A stretch of 64,000 nucleotides of DNA, taken from positions 930,001 through 994,000 of the forward strand of contig CADCXC010000046.1 in assembly GCA_902806595.1 (NCBI GenBank). The letters are read 5' to 3'. Origin of the DNA: Pyrenopolyporus hunteri. Lineage: Eukaryota > Ascomycota > Sordariomycetes > Xylariales > Hypoxylaceae. A model generated the notes under the pieces. That model did no database searches and was not told the DNA's origin. It worked only from the letters and a program-made list of their open reading frames with translations. Below, in pieces: positions 9,151 to 19,716 of this stretch. Within the stretch, counting starts at the first letter, position 1, and the number at the start of each line of letters is the position of its first letter. The position numbers and the translations under genes are program-made.

Positions 9151-11841
9151 CTATTCTGTTTTCAGCGTCACCTGCCCAGCAGTAAGGCCGGACGCCTTAG
9201 CAGTGATGACTATCTCCCCAGCTTCCCCTGTTTTGGGGCGCACGATGGCAAGAGCAAGTCCTTTAAAGGCTTTCCGCTCCTTGGACGGGAACGAAGTCAT
9301 GTCGGCCGGATTTCCATTGTCAGTCGCCACAATTTCGCCAGGACCCGAGATGGAGAAGGTAATAGCATTTTCCGCTTCCGGGACCACATCTCCGTTGCCG
9401 TCGACGATCTCGGCTGTGACGAAAGACAACTCACTCCTATCTGCCTTCACGGTGGGTCGGTCTAATGATATTCGGATCTGTTTGGCTTCGCCGACGGTCC
9501 GGATCGTACTATTTGCCCAATGTTCACCGTTCTTATAAGTAACAACGCTAAGTTGGCCTGGCTGGTATACAACCTTGTCCCAGCGGAAGCGATAGTTGGA
9601 GGCATCTTTCTTAACACGTCCCTGCGTCTCGCCATTGAGGAAGAGCTCCGCCTCATCAGCTGCTGAGAATACGTGCACTGGTGTGGTCTGTCCTACTCGA
9701 TCGGGCCACGTCCAATGAGGAAGAATATGCGCGGTCTTGAGGTCCGGGCGCCAGCGGGCTTGGTACAGGAAATAGCGATCCTTCTTGAAGCCGGCCAGAT
9801 CGATGATCCCGAAATACGAACTGCGAGCCGCATCGTATGGAGTGGGCTCACCAAGATAGTCCCATCCCGTCCAGACAAATTCGCCAGCAACGTAGGGGTT
9901 CTTGTCCTGTGTGGCAAAGACCTTGTCGGGAGACGCGCCGAAAGGAGTCGTATATAATTCATACGCACTAACCTGCAACGACCTCGAGTTGCCTCCTCCT
10001 GCCCCGCCGTCGCTTACCGGCGCGCTATATTCACCCGTCACGGGGAACATGTACGTCCCCCGTGTACTAAGAGTCGCGGCAGTCTCGCTACTCAGTATTA
10101 ACCTTTGGGGGAACTTCCTGTGGTAGTCAGGGTAAAGGGGCGGCGTTCTGGTGCCCGGCAGGCCCGCGTACGGGCCACTATCCCTGATACCTTCACCTTG
10201 ATAATTGAGACTGATGATATCTAAAGGTTGAGCAAACGCCGAGTCTGGTCTAGCCGAATTCATTGAAGCCGTAGATGGCCGGGTAGGATCCTCCTCGCGG
10301 ATTATATCGTGCAGTCTTTTACCCATCGTAGCAGAGCTCGTCGACTGTTCGCCCACTTCGTTACCAAAGCTCCATGCAATGACGGACGGATGGTTCCGAT
10401 CTCTCCTGATAAATGAGCGTAGAATGGGTTCGCTCCAGTCCGAGAATATTAAGTGGAAATCGTTTGTAGTTTTCTGGCGTTCCCAGCAGTCAAACACTTC
10501 ATCCAGCACTAGGAATCCCATTCGGTCCGCCAGGTCAAGCAGTTCAGGGGCCGGCGGGTTATGGGACATCCGTATAGCGTTGCTGCCCAGGTCTCGCAAA
10601 GTCTCCAGCTGTCTCTCAGCCGCTCGAGAGTTGAATGCGGCTCCGAGCGCGCCCAGATCATGGTGCTGATTCACTCCCTGTATGCGTACGTGCTCGCCAT
10701 TGACTAATAACCCCTTGTCTCCATCGTAGGTGAGCGAGCGGATCCCAAAGCGAGTTTCGTACGTATCAACCGTCTGGTTGTCAACGGATAGTCTCGTGGA
10801 AGCCACATAAAGGTGAGGCTGCATGGCTGGCAATGGACCCCATAGCTTCGGGTTTTCGATCGTGACCGACCCATTCACCGACAAGGTCTGATTTGCAGGT
10901 ACAACAATTGATTTGCGCGAAAACTCGGCCACTCTGTCTCCTATCTGCTCGTTTGTTGCATCGAACAGATGCACGTCCGTAATCACCTCGACTTGTCGAC
11001 TAGCCGGTGCTTTGTTTTCGATCTGGACAGCTAGATTGACAACTGCCAATTTAGGGGATACCCCCGTCGTCGTTATATATGTACCCCATTGAGCCACATG
11101 CGTCTGGCTTATTTTCGTGAGCCAGACGTTCCTGTAAATTCCACCGCCGGGATACCATCTTGATGAATCAACCGGGTTGTCCAGGCGAATAGCTAGCTGG
11201 TTGTCCTCGCCAGGCTTCAGCCATCGTGTTAAGTCTATCCGAAAGGAACTGTAGCCGTAGGGCCAACCTCCGAGTAGATTTCCATTTAGCCAGACCATCG
11301 CATACGACATGGCACCGTCGATATCGAGATAGACCAATTTTCCCTCGTCCTCTGGGGCCAGAATCAACCTTCTCCGATACCATGCCACGCCTTGTATCGG
11401 CAGCCGTCCCATGCCCCCCTTAACCGGGGCATTGCCGCCGGTATAGAAGGGTCCCTTGATGGCCCAGTCATGGGGTAGATCAACGATTTCCCATGCGCTA
11501 TCATTGAAAGACTCTTGCACAAAAGGAACATCGACTTGCGGGCTGTTAACTGGAGGCGGATGGCGTTTTGTCGCATCGCTGATGAAGTCGTTCGCCGTAG
11601 GGAGTACCCATGACTTCAATACCGTGAGGCCGCCTTGGTTAGGAATATCAGGACGGGTATCATAAACTATCTTGTCAGGCCTAGATGTTGAGAGTGAGAA
11701 TCGCCATCCCGTGTTTAGACTGATACGCTCCCGGCCGGTGGAAGCTAAGATAGGTCCTTCGCCAGCAGCTGAACCACCCGTCAGACAATGGCCCAGCAAG
11801 ATGAGCTTGAAAGCCCCCGAATAGAAAGCGTGAAAGAACAT
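9151..11841 (-). CDS. secreted GH2 beta-galactosidase-like enzyme
   Basis: A single exon of 896 aa starting with a signal-like hydrophobic stretch (residues 8-27). Domain order is that of glycoside hydrolase family 2: sugar-binding jelly roll (about 90-260, with the WYRRRL and GGWPYGYSSF blocks), Ig-like domain, TIM barrel (about 390-680) and a C-terminal Ig-like region (about 790-880). In the barrel, IRMSHNPP and LVLDEVFDCW are family blocks, SFGNEVGEQ near residue 492 has the NE pair expected for the acid/base Glu, and LSSETAATLS near 584 carries a Glu suitable as nucleophile. GH2 members hydrolyse beta-galactosides, beta-glucuronides or beta-mannosides; the long C-terminal architecture fits beta-galactosidases. 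It faces the CE15 gene across a 531-bp shared promoter. Confidence 0.88.
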   Translation of the reverse strand: MFFHAFYSGAFKLILLGHCLTGGSAAGEGPILASTGRERISLNTGWRFSLSTSRPDKIVYDTRPDIPNQGGLTVLKSWVLPTANDFISDATKRHPPPVNSPQVDVPFVQESFNDSAWEIVDLPHDWAIKGPFYTGGNAPVKGGMGRLPIQGVAWYRRRLILAPEDEGKLVYLDIDGAMSYAMVWLNGNLLGGWPYGYSSFRIDLTRWLKPGEDNQLAIRLDNPVDSSRWYPGGGIYRNVWLTKISQTHVAQWGTYITTTGVSPKLAVVNLAVQIENKAPASRQVEVITDVHLFDATNEQIGDRVAEFSRKSIVVPANQTLSVNGSVTIENPKLWGPLPAMQPHLYVASTRLSVDNQTVDTYETRFGIRSLTYDGDKGLLVNGEHVRIQGVNQHHDLGALGAAFNSRAAERQLETLRDLGSNAIRMSHNPPAPELLDLADRMGFLVLDEVFDCWERQKTTNDFHLIFSDWSEPILRSFIRRDRNHPSVIAWSFGNEVGEQSTSSATMGKRLHDIIREEDPTRPSTASMNSARPDSAFAQPLDIISLNYQGEGIRDSGPYAGLPGTRTPPLYPDYHRKFPQRLILSSETAATLSTRGTYMFPVTGEYSAPVSDGGAGGGNSRSLQVSAYELYTTPFGASPDKVFATQDKNPYVAGEFVWTGWDYLGEPTPYDAARSSYFGIIDLAGFKKDRYFLYQARWRPDLKTAHILPHWTWPDRVGQTTPVHVFSAADEAELFLNGETQGRVKKDASNYRFRWDKVVYQPGQLSVVTYKNGEHWANSTIRTVGEAKQIRISLDRPTVKADRSELSFVTAEIVDGNGDVVPEAENAITFSISGPGEIVATDNGNPADMTSFPSKERKAFKGLALAIVRPKTGEAGEIVITAKASGLTAGQVTLKTE

Positions 11842-12372
11842 GGGTAACGAACACGGGGCACAGAGATGAGTCCTGGGCGATCCGATGTGCTCAGGCGCCT
11901 ACATAACCACCTACCGTAGGTTCCTAGAAGCACTCTTAATAGGCACATGAAGAATAGGATTTATTGGAGTATCATGAGACCATTGTTATTGCCTATATCA
12001 ACATTGACGCGCGCGAATCCGACGGATTCAAGTCTTTTCCATTTTTGGATTTCCGTGTTTTCCCACCAACCAAATGAAGAGCCTCCGATCCGGGATGGGA
12101 AGAAATTAGGTTAATTCTTCTTTAAATCAACCCACCGGGCCTCTCGTATTATATTAGGACACCTCATATACATTCTTCAGAACAATACCCGGAGCGTCCG
12201 ATCTCATAGCTATGCCGCATACCTACCTAGGTACCTGGGTAGGTAGGTAGTCAATCAGTAATATAAATAAGTGTATGTATTCTCCTAATTTTCACAGCAC
12301 GGACGATTGTCCGCGACGTTCAAAGCGGCTCATTCCTAAGAATATTCTAAGATACCAATTCAAGTCTTCAAG
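11842..12372. promoter_or_regulatory. divergent promoter of GH2 and CE15 genes
   Basis: The 531-bp region drives transcription both ways. It holds CGG/CCG half-sites in palindromic order of the kind bound by Zn(II)2Cys6 regulators: GAATCCGACGGATTC at 12015-12029, CCGATCCGG at 12085-12093, and CGGACGATTGTCCG at 12300-12313. A CCTA/TAGG repeat cluster lies at 12221-12250. The binding factor is not known; the sites are candidates only. Confidence 0.5.
12221..12250. repeat. CCTA/TAGG repeat cluster
   Basis: ACCTACCTAGGTACCTGGG followed by TAGGTAGGTAG: a short inverted arrangement of the tetranucleotide repeat found in many intergenic places of this window. Confidence 0.85.
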
Positions 12373-13554
12373 ATGAGGTTCCTCCCTGTTGCACTTTTGA
12401 GCATTACTCCCCTTATAGGGGCCCAAGAATTCTCCCCGACTCCAACAGGATGCACTATTGACCCTAAAGCCACATACCCGGTGTCACCAAAGCTTCCAGA
12501 CCCGTTCCTCCTAGCCGACGGCAAACGACTCAGCACCAAGGACGAATGGGCCTGCAAGAGAGCCGAGATCAGAGACCAGATTCAGCGGTACGAACTCGGC
12601 CCAAAACCGCCGAAGCCAACGGTGTCCGCTACGGCTTCTAGTGGGAAGATATCTATCGTCAGCTCTGACGGCGGAAAATCAACCACGTTTTCCGTATCCA
12701 TCAAGCTTCCTAACGGCGGAACGGCTCCGTACCCAGCTGTTATCGCCTTCGAAGGCGCCTCCATCCCCATTCCTGCTGGGGTCGCAACCATAACGTTCCC
12801 CAACCACGAGGTCGCAGCCGATGATCCGCGTGGTAGAGGGAAATTCTACGACCTGTACGGTTCCAAGCACACGGCAGGCGCATTGATGGCTTGGGCTTGG
12901 GGTGTAAGTCGAGTCGTCGACGCGCTAGAGCAGCTGGGTCCAGACGCCACGAAGATAGACCCCAAGAGGCTTGCAGTGACGGGTTGCTCTAGGAACGGCA
13001 AGGGGGCTCTTATTGCAAGCGCCTTCGATGACCGCATTGCCCTCGCCCTCCCCCAGGAAGGCGGTAGCGGCGGGCCGGGATGCTGGCGCATAGTTGCCGA
13101 CATCAAGAAGAACGGTACCAAAACTGAGGACGCTACGCAGATAATCACCGGCGACTCGTGGTTCGCAGAGTCGTTCACGGCCTACGCGCCCGACACCACG
13201 GTGTTACCTTACGACCACCACATGCTCATGGCACTCGTGGCGCCCAGGGCGTTACTAGTGATTGAAAACTCCGGCATCGACTACCTTGGCCCTATTAGCA
13301 CGTACGGCTGCTCGGTTGCTGCCCGAATGGTCTACGAGAGCCTCGGGGTCAAGGAGTCCCTCGGAATATCACAGGCATCGCACGGAAACTCGCATTGTCA
13401 GATGCCTAGTTCGCAAAATGCCGAGGTAGCAGCTTTTTTCAACAAGTTCCTTCTCCAGCAGACGTCCGTGTCTACCGACGTAGTGAAGACAGATGGCAAG
13501 TTTACTTGGTGGGCCGGTCAGTGGATCAACTGGGCTGTTGCAACGCTGCCGTAG
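12373..13554 (+). CDS. CE15 4-O-methyl-glucuronoyl methylesterase
   Basis: A single exon of 393 aa with a short signal peptide (about residues 1-17, cleavage near GAQ). Carbohydrate esterase family 15 hallmarks are all visible: GCSRNGKGA near 204-212 with the nucleophile Ser, LPQEGGSGGPGCWR near 227 with the family Glu and disulfide Cys, and SHGNSHCQ near 335-342 with the catalytic His. CE15 enzymes split the ester bond between glucuronic acid side groups of xylan and lignin alcohols outside the cell. Length fits the catalytic domain alone; no CBM1 is present. It is divergently paired with a GH2 enzyme, suggesting joint use in plant cell wall breakdown. Confidence 0.94.
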   Translation: MRFLPVALLSITPLIGAQEFSPTPTGCTIDPKATYPVSPKLPDPFLLADGKRLSTKDEWACKRAEIRDQIQRYELGPKPPKPTVSATASSGKISIVSSDGGKSTTFSVSIKLPNGGTAPYPAVIAFEGASIPIPAGVATITFPNHEVAADDPRGRGKFYDLYGSKHTAGALMAWAWGVSRVVDALEQLGPDATKIDPKRLAVTGCSRNGKGALIASAFDDRIALALPQEGGSGGPGCWRIVADIKKNGTKTEDATQIITGDSWFAESFTAYAPDTTVLPYDHHMLMALVAPRALLVIENSGIDYLGPISTYGCSVAARMVYESLGVKESLGISQASHGNSHCQMPSSQNAEVAAFFNKFLLQQTSVSTDVVKTDGKFTWWAGQWINWAVATLP

Positions 13555-14604
13555 GGAAATAGAGAATACGGATGGAGTAGTCCGCACTATTTATCCAGCA
13601 ATTCCTTTTATGTGTAAACGGCTATACGCTTAATAATGCAGGCTGTGTTCTGTTTATTGCTAAACCCTGATCATAACTCGAGAATAGTAGAACGTTTGAT
13701 ACCATGCTTGATATAAGACACTACGTTCTTACACCGCTTTTGCTGCTCGCAGATACCTTACACATACTATCTTATCTACAAGGCACCCGCCTCGAGAGTC
13801 GTTTGATTCCCCTCGTCGATCGCGAGAAGACTAACCAGTAACGTTCCCACTGCTCCTTGCTCCGTAAAAAGTTTCTTGTTCCTGAACAGAAGCCTGTAAT
13901 GCCTTACTATAGCAGAATATGTTAACTTATGGCAATAACCGCGCCGTCTGATCTTCAAGGGGAAGCATGCCTAAGGATATGAGTGATGACTAGCCCAACG
14001 TGACGTGAGCAAATAGGAGGCTGCTTCGACGATTTTTATCGCTCTAACGACAGTACCAGTCATTATACCATAAGCCAGCAAGGATATTATTCGCCTCTCG
14101 CGGCTACAAAAAGGGAGGCATCTGGAAAAGGGGCAATCTAGAAAAGTGGGTCCAAAAGGGGAGGTCGAAGTCGATACATCACGAGAGAAATGGGCGAGAG
14201 AATAGGTAATATAAGTCTTCTAAATCTATTTCTCTGAGTAAATAGGCGCCATTAGGTATTATGTTATAGCGCTTGTCGGCGAGGAAGGGCTGAAAAAGAG
14301 CCATAGAAGCGCTTACCTAGACTGTGGGTTAGGACGTAGTTATCGATTCTCAATCAACTCTAGAATCACCGAATTACTAAACTTAAGGCGGAATCTTAAT
14401 TAACGTCCACTATTTTCAACGCCAACGTCTTTGACGGCACTAACTATTGGAAGGGTATCTATAGCTCAGTTACTCAATCAGACAGCGAACACCGGCGCCA
14501 CCCCAGGACGCCCCCCAGGAATAGACAGCAATATAGAAGGATCGTGTTAGCGGCTAGGCCTCCCCTTCACCGTCGACCTTCCAGCGTTGGTTATTACGCC
14601 CATT
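13555..14604. other. convergent intergenic region, perhaps relic repeat DNA
   Basis: No intact gene. The stretch 14090-14460 has short purine-rich pieces, and in one frame near 14414-14449 reads FNANVFDGTNYWKG, faintly reminiscent of the start of Copia-type Gag proteins, but stops flank it and I do not call it an element. Confidence 0.3.
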
Positions 14605-17600
14605 CTACCCGCGGCCAGCATGCCCACTGTTACGTTCATTCGCTGCCGTCGAAGCTGTAATAACCCCTCGATCGACTCCTTTTTCTACGCGCTCGTCGAC
14701 GTCGACGTCTTTTTTACGCTTTCCAAGGACGACGTCAATGTCCTCTCCCTGAGTAATAGCCTCAACTGCTCGCTCTGCGGCCGCCACGTTTTCGAACGCA
14801 GGGCCTTTGCCGTATTTCCCCAGCGACCTCGCCTTTCTAGTCTCTTCGCTTTGCGTTGTAATGAAGCGAGTTATAAATCGTCGCTTCTCATTCTCCTGCA
14901 TGATGATCTCGGCCAATCGGCGCATGATCTGCCACCCCCTCAGAACAGCTTCGGCGACTTGTTCGCCTTCTTCTTTGGTCAGAGCGCCAAGTTCCCGTTG
15001 CCCTTGGATGATTCGCGCACGGCGGAGGTACTTGAGAGGCTGCTTCCCACGATCAGCCTGTTTAGCTATACCTTTGAGGGTATAACCTATGGGCCCAACC
15101 AGCGCCGCTATGTCCTTTAACACAAACCCCGCGATTCCCATGCCAACACCAGCCAGTGCGCCCTTAATACCATCTTCCATAGCTCCACGGTATGGTAGTC
15201 GCACAAGTCCAGTAACTCCGTCGTAGATGCCGTATATGAATTCGTAGCCTGCGGCCTTGAGCCCCGACCGAATTCCCGTAACACGGATCGGACGCCGGAC
15301 CGTTTCGTCGCCGTATAGACGAGGCGCATTATGAAAACCTTGAGCAAGTGCGAGGATGAGGTCTACAGGCGCATTAGCCAAGGCCCGGCCTGCTTTCCCC
15401 ATCCCTTCTTCTATCTCATCCAGGTACTCTTCTTGAGCTGGTTCGAGTGGAGCTGTCTCAGGTGTAGTCGCTCCAGGAGCTGAAGCATTTTCGGCGTTGT
15501 GGTTTTCTCCATTTACATGAGTATTGGCATCTCCACGGCCCTGGTCGGGGAACGGAAATCCAGCCGAGCGTTTAGCCAGGGCATTTTCTTTCTGACGACG
15601 CCTCTTCTCCTTCCTTTTCTTGCGTTCGGCTCTCGTGTTCGATCTCTTCACAAGTTTATATGGAACGCCCCCTATCCCGCTAAATGCATCACCAATCGTT
15701 CCAATCAAGGACCCGACAATGCCCGTGATGGGCTCACCGGGGCCTTCAAAATCATTCCACTCCTTATGCCGCAGGAGCCGTAGTCTCCGCCAAGATATCA
15801 GACCTCGGTTGACAGCAACGTCAGCCGCCACCGCGCTGAGTTTGACGCTCGTTTGCTTAACACGCCAGGCCGCCACGCGATCATTAAGAATAGAACATCG
15901 CATTGAATTCTCGCCAGACAGCGTTAGGTTATGATGAAATGCTTTCACAGCATTCTCAGCACCGTCGCCTTCGAGCTCTATGTCTTTAGCAATCTTCTGT
16001 GCTGCTCTAAGCGCCTCATCCGTCATGCAAAATTTGATGCCCTCTGCTAACCCCTCGGCGCTCAGTTTCTTATAAGGGACCGGCGCAGGCCCAGCGCCCG
16101 CATTACCGACCATTGAGCCCCAGAAATATTGATCGCCGAAAAAAGGCACAATCATGGCCGGCTTACCGCATCTGAGTGCAATGGCCGTAGTACCAGCACC
16201 GCCATGGATAACACATGCTCTAACCCTTGGGAACAGCCAATCGTGGGGAGTATTGTCGAGCATGTAGATATTGTCGGGTACATCAACACTTCCAAGGCCA
16301 CCCCAGCCTTTAGACACCAAGGCACGAACGCCAGCTAGCCTCACAGCTTCAAATATCATCTCGGTAAAGCGATCGGCATCGTCGACGACGATAGATCCAA
16401 ACCCGATATAAATAGGCGTCTCTCCATTTTCGAGAAACTCGACAAGGTCCTGTGGCGGTTTAAAAGAAGAGGCCAAGTCAAGGAAGACAAAGCCAGAGAC
16501 ATCAATCTCCTCGCCCCAATCCTCGGGCTTAGGTACGAGTCCCGGACTCCATAAATATGTGAAGGGCACGTGGAGGCGATAAGTTGCCCCAGGAGCCCAG
16601 AGAGTAGATACAGGATCTAACCCTAAGGTTTTGACCCTAAAATCATTAACAAGATCTCCGAGCCCTTGCCAAACCATCATTTCCACAAGTGGATAAGAAA
16701 TGAAATTCGTGTATCCGGGGTCTACGTTAGACTTCTTGATGGTGGCTAGGGGATGGGGAAAGGCCTGCGTAGGTGTATAAGGGAAGGTGAACATGAGGTG
16801 TAGAGGGATTCCTAGGGCTTCCGCGCAATGGATATGCGCGAAACTAGGCGGGTTTGCGATGATGGCGTCTGCGATAAATGGGCCCCTTTCGTTCATCATC
16901 TTTACGTTGTCAGCGTCCCTTTCGGTATCAACTGTATTGATGCAAGCCCGCCAAAATCCCTCGAACATCTCGGCCATGGCAGCCCGTCTCCTCCCAATAT
17001 CGCCGGCCTTCACCGTCTCAAGGGTTGGTATCATACCCGGGTTCTTGACCATAAAGGCCATCAGCTCCGAAGGGTCGCCACCAACAGAGAAGAATTCCAA
17101 TCCGGAGTCCTTCTCGACGAAGTCACGGAATGCAGGATGGGTAGCGATACGGACCCGATGACCGTATTCTTCTTTAAGCACTTTCCCAATCTTCAAGAAT
17201 GGCTGGGCGTCGCCCCTAGAACCGATGACCATGATCACTATGTTTAATTTCGGCGGCCTTGGCCCTTCTGTCCTCGCCGTAGTAGCAGAGGATAGTCGTG
17301 AGGAGGTCGGCCGGCGGCCTGCCACTCCTTCATTATCCTTCCCAGGCACAACTTTTTTGAATGCCGTACCGAGTGCCTTGGCGAGGTATCCGGTGTTGCT
17401 GGTGTCCTTCACTGTGATGTTCAATCGACCATCCTTCTTGGACACTTTACCCTTAGTGCGGTACAGTTCGTTCACTACTCGGAAACGTCGGAATTTATCA
17501 TCAGAAGATCTGCGCTTTGACTGCCGCGGCTTCTGATCCGGGCGCGCAGTCGCGGTTCTCTCTCCATCTTCCGCTTCCGAAGAAGACGAGTCGGAAGTAG

Positions 17601-18036
17601 AGTCGGACGTATCATCGTCCTCATGCTGGTGAGCGCGTCGCAGCACAGTATCAAGCATAGAAGCATTGGTTCCCACGCGCTTAATAGGACGGAAGGTGGG
17701 AAAGGTTGACGCCCGACGTTGGGTTCGGCGGGCGGGATGTGGAGGCTTAGGGGACTTCTTATTCCCAAATTCCGACCTAGTCTTCTTTGGACCTTCGTTG
17801 GGGCCAGAGATTTCAGCACGGCCTAATACTCCTTCTGAGACGGGTCTATCACGCGGGGATGGTTCTTCGACGTCAGGAGGGACGTAACTAGGATATACTA
17901 GATTGCCTTGCTGGTCCTGGATAATGTTCCTATGGCGGCCGTCTTGCCCGACATTACGTATTCGGAGTTGGTCCCTTCCAGATTCCTCAGTATCTATGGG
18001 GCCCATAGAAGGCTTATCCAGTTCGATAGGAGGCAT
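14605..18036 (-). CDS. sterol-glucosyltransferase-like GT1 protein with VPS13/ATG2-type C-terminus
   Basis: A single exon. The open frame extends to 18063 only through a GTG; the first ATG is at 18036, giving 1143 aa. Residues 1-250 are charged and probably disordered. From about 265 the GT-B fold starts (IMVIGSRGDAQPFLKIG), followed by the glycosyltransferase 28-type N-domain and, near 605-640, the UDP-sugar site with HGGAGTT and FFGDQ, as in sterol 3-beta-glucosyltransferases. Unlike ATG26/UGT51 no PH or GRAM domain is seen. A basic stretch lies near 790-830. The region at about 930-1000 (YDGVTGLVRLPYRGA, then GIKGALAGVGMGIAGFVLK) has the glycine-spaced pattern of the VPS13/ATG2 C-terminal membrane-binding part. 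I infer a membrane-associated UDP-sugar transferase acting on a lipid; the acceptor is unknown. Confidence 0.82.
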   Translation of the reverse strand: MPPIELDKPSMGPIDTEESGRDQLRIRNVGQDGRHRNIIQDQQGNLVYPSYVPPDVEEPSPRDRPVSEGVLGRAEISGPNEGPKKTRSEFGNKKSPKPPHPARRTQRRASTFPTFRPIKRVGTNASMLDTVLRRAHQHEDDDTSDSTSDSSSSEAEDGERTATARPDQKPRQSKRRSSDDKFRRFRVVNELYRTKGKVSKKDGRLNITVKDTSNTGYLAKALGTAFKKVVPGKDNEGVAGRRPTSSRLSSATTARTEGPRPPKLNIVIMVIGSRGDAQPFLKIGKVLKEEYGHRVRIATHPAFRDFVEKDSGLEFFSVGGDPSELMAFMVKNPGMIPTLETVKAGDIGRRRAAMAEMFEGFWRACINTVDTERDADNVKMMNERGPFIADAIIANPPSFAHIHCAEALGIPLHLMFTFPYTPTQAFPHPLATIKKSNVDPGYTNFISYPLVEMMVWQGLGDLVNDFRVKTLGLDPVSTLWAPGATYRLHVPFTYLWSPGLVPKPEDWGEEIDVSGFVFLDLASSFKPPQDLVEFLENGETPIYIGFGSIVVDDADRFTEMIFEAVRLAGVRALVSKGWGGLGSVDVPDNIYMLDNTPHDWLFPRVRACVIHGGAGTTAIALRCGKPAMIVPFFGDQYFWGSMVGNAGAGPAPVPYKKLSAEGLAEGIKFCMTDEALRAAQKIAKDIELEGDGAENAVKAFHHNLTLSGENSMRCSILNDRVAAWRVKQTSVKLSAVAADVAVNRGLISWRRLRLLRHKEWNDFEGPGEPITGIVGSLIGTIGDAFSGIGGVPYKLVKRSNTRAERKKRKEKRRRQKENALAKRSAGFPFPDQGRGDANTHVNGENHNAENASAPGATTPETAPLEPAQEEYLDEIEEGMGKAGRALANAPVDLILALAQGFHNAPRLYGDETVRRPIRVTGIRSGLKAAGYEFIYGIYDGVTGLVRLPYRGAMEDGIKGALAGVGMGIAGFVLKDIAALVGPIGYTLKGIAKQADRGKQPLKYLRRARIIQGQRELGALTKEEGEQVAEAVLRGWQIMRRLAEIIMQENEKRRFITRFITTQSEETRKARSLGKYGKGPAFENVAAAERAVEAITQGEDIDVVLGKRKKDVDVDERVEKGVDRGVITASTAANERNSGHAGRG

Positions 18037-19716
18037 GGCTGCGCTGGATGTTCTGAAGGTCACTCCCGTATCCCATAGGCCGTTACTGTAGGCGACGTTG
18101 TTGGTATCCGTTTACGATTTTGGGAATCATATATATAAACCCTACCTATCTAGTGGTATTTAGATCTCATAGAAGCTAACATAAGCTGGTTTGCAGGTAG
18201 GTAGGTTTAGAAAAGAAAATATTTCAGTATGTAGAAAGAGAAGCAAGAATGATAGGTATTATGTAGGTAACGGTGACGTTGGTGCCAATTTCATACTAGA
18301 CTCTAGATGGTAGCCAAGCTTAAGGCAATTCAAGTTTACAGAGTAACATTCATAGGCTCGCTGTTAATGATTTTTGGGGGTTGTTCCTTGCAGAACACCC
18401 GTGTAGAGAGTGAATTGGCATGCTGAAGATTAAATGTGTAATATGTAAAATATAGGTAACAACACAGAATAAGTCCAAGAAGAGCCAGAGTCGAGGAAGC
18501 TAGATTCTCGATGTCGAAACGTTAGTGGGAGACTAGCGGGAGATTCCCCTACGTAGCTCGACGCTGTGACATCACCAAAGCGGACGCTAGTCGACGCCAT
18601 TCGACGCCATATGTCAGGGCATGTGCCATTGGGGCTGTTGCCAAGCCCCTAGTCCATGCAAACCATTTCTGATTGGTCACGGCACGTTACATTAGCGGAA
18701 TGAATTCCCCGGTAGAAGGTCCACTGGTACCTGGTACCACCTCCGGTACGTGAACTACGATAATAGTACCTATTATATAAGTACAGCGCTTGGAGGAACC
18801 CTCAACCCTCATTTAAGCCACCTCCTGAACTCCGTAATATCAGGCGCTCTATTACCTTCTTTTCCAACGGGGATCTTCAGTTCCAAGTCCATTCGTCAGT
18901 GAAGAATAAGCGTATTTACCTGAATACCCTCGGTCTCATTGTTAATGAGACACTCTTGAAGTGGATACACCTCCATCGAAGGAGCTTCTAGTTACTGCGA
19001 TTATAACTTGAGAAACTAAGCAATGTGCCGGGCTCTTGGTTGTGTCTATAGGAGGTAAGGATAACCCGAGATTTAGTTGTCGTTTAAGACATTCCAAGCA
19101 TTTAGACAGTACCTACCTACCTATATAGGTATTTACTTGCTGTCCATACACCTCGGCATGATGAAGTAAAACGCGCTGGTCGAGAAGCAGAGCAGGGTGA
19201 ATATATCTCATGATTATACGAGTCATATAATAATTCATTTGGCACCGATGAATGTTATAATAATTTGATGGCCCGAGGCAAGTAGAAGTTGTTATGAGCG
19301 TTTTCGGATCGACAAGTTCAGTCCATAGCTTCCGAAGGAGCTACGTTAATAACCTCACAACTACGATCAACCCTTCTCCCAAATTATTAGGTAGAAATCC
19401 TGGTTGATTAAATTGGCGATTTGAAACCACAAGCATGAGGCAATTCAAGCAACGACAGCTTGAGTATAAAAGGAGGTGCAATTCCCGGACAATATATGAT
19501 GTCCTGGTCCCCGGCAGGACGGTCACCGTCACATGATACTTACCTAGAGAGGGATTAAATCCCGCCCAACGACGCGATCCACACTGACGTCTCCTATCCT
19601 CCCCCTCTTTTTAAGCTACCTAGCTCACCTATATACACCTTTCTATTTCCCGCCTTTGGCTCCCCAGTCAAACCCAATTTACTACCTTACTTTACAACGC
19701 TCGGCCTCGCCCTATC
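18037..19716. other. divergent intergenic region
   Basis: Promoter space of the glycosyltransferase (-) and the F-box-like gene (+). It holds CCTA/TAGG runs near 18195-18207 and 19111-19128, a direct repeat TCGACGCCAT twice at 18591-18610, and a GGTACC-rich patch near 18726-18747. No gene is seen. Confidence 0.4.

Noticed and set aside
14414..14449. FNANVFDGTNYWKG in one frame, resembling the start of Copia Gag.
   Set aside because: The similarity covers about ten residues, with stops close upstream and no other element parts.
18037..18063. N-terminal extension of the glycosyltransferase to 18063.
   Set aside because: The frame there begins with GTG, which is not expected as a fungal nuclear start; the ATG at 18036 is used.
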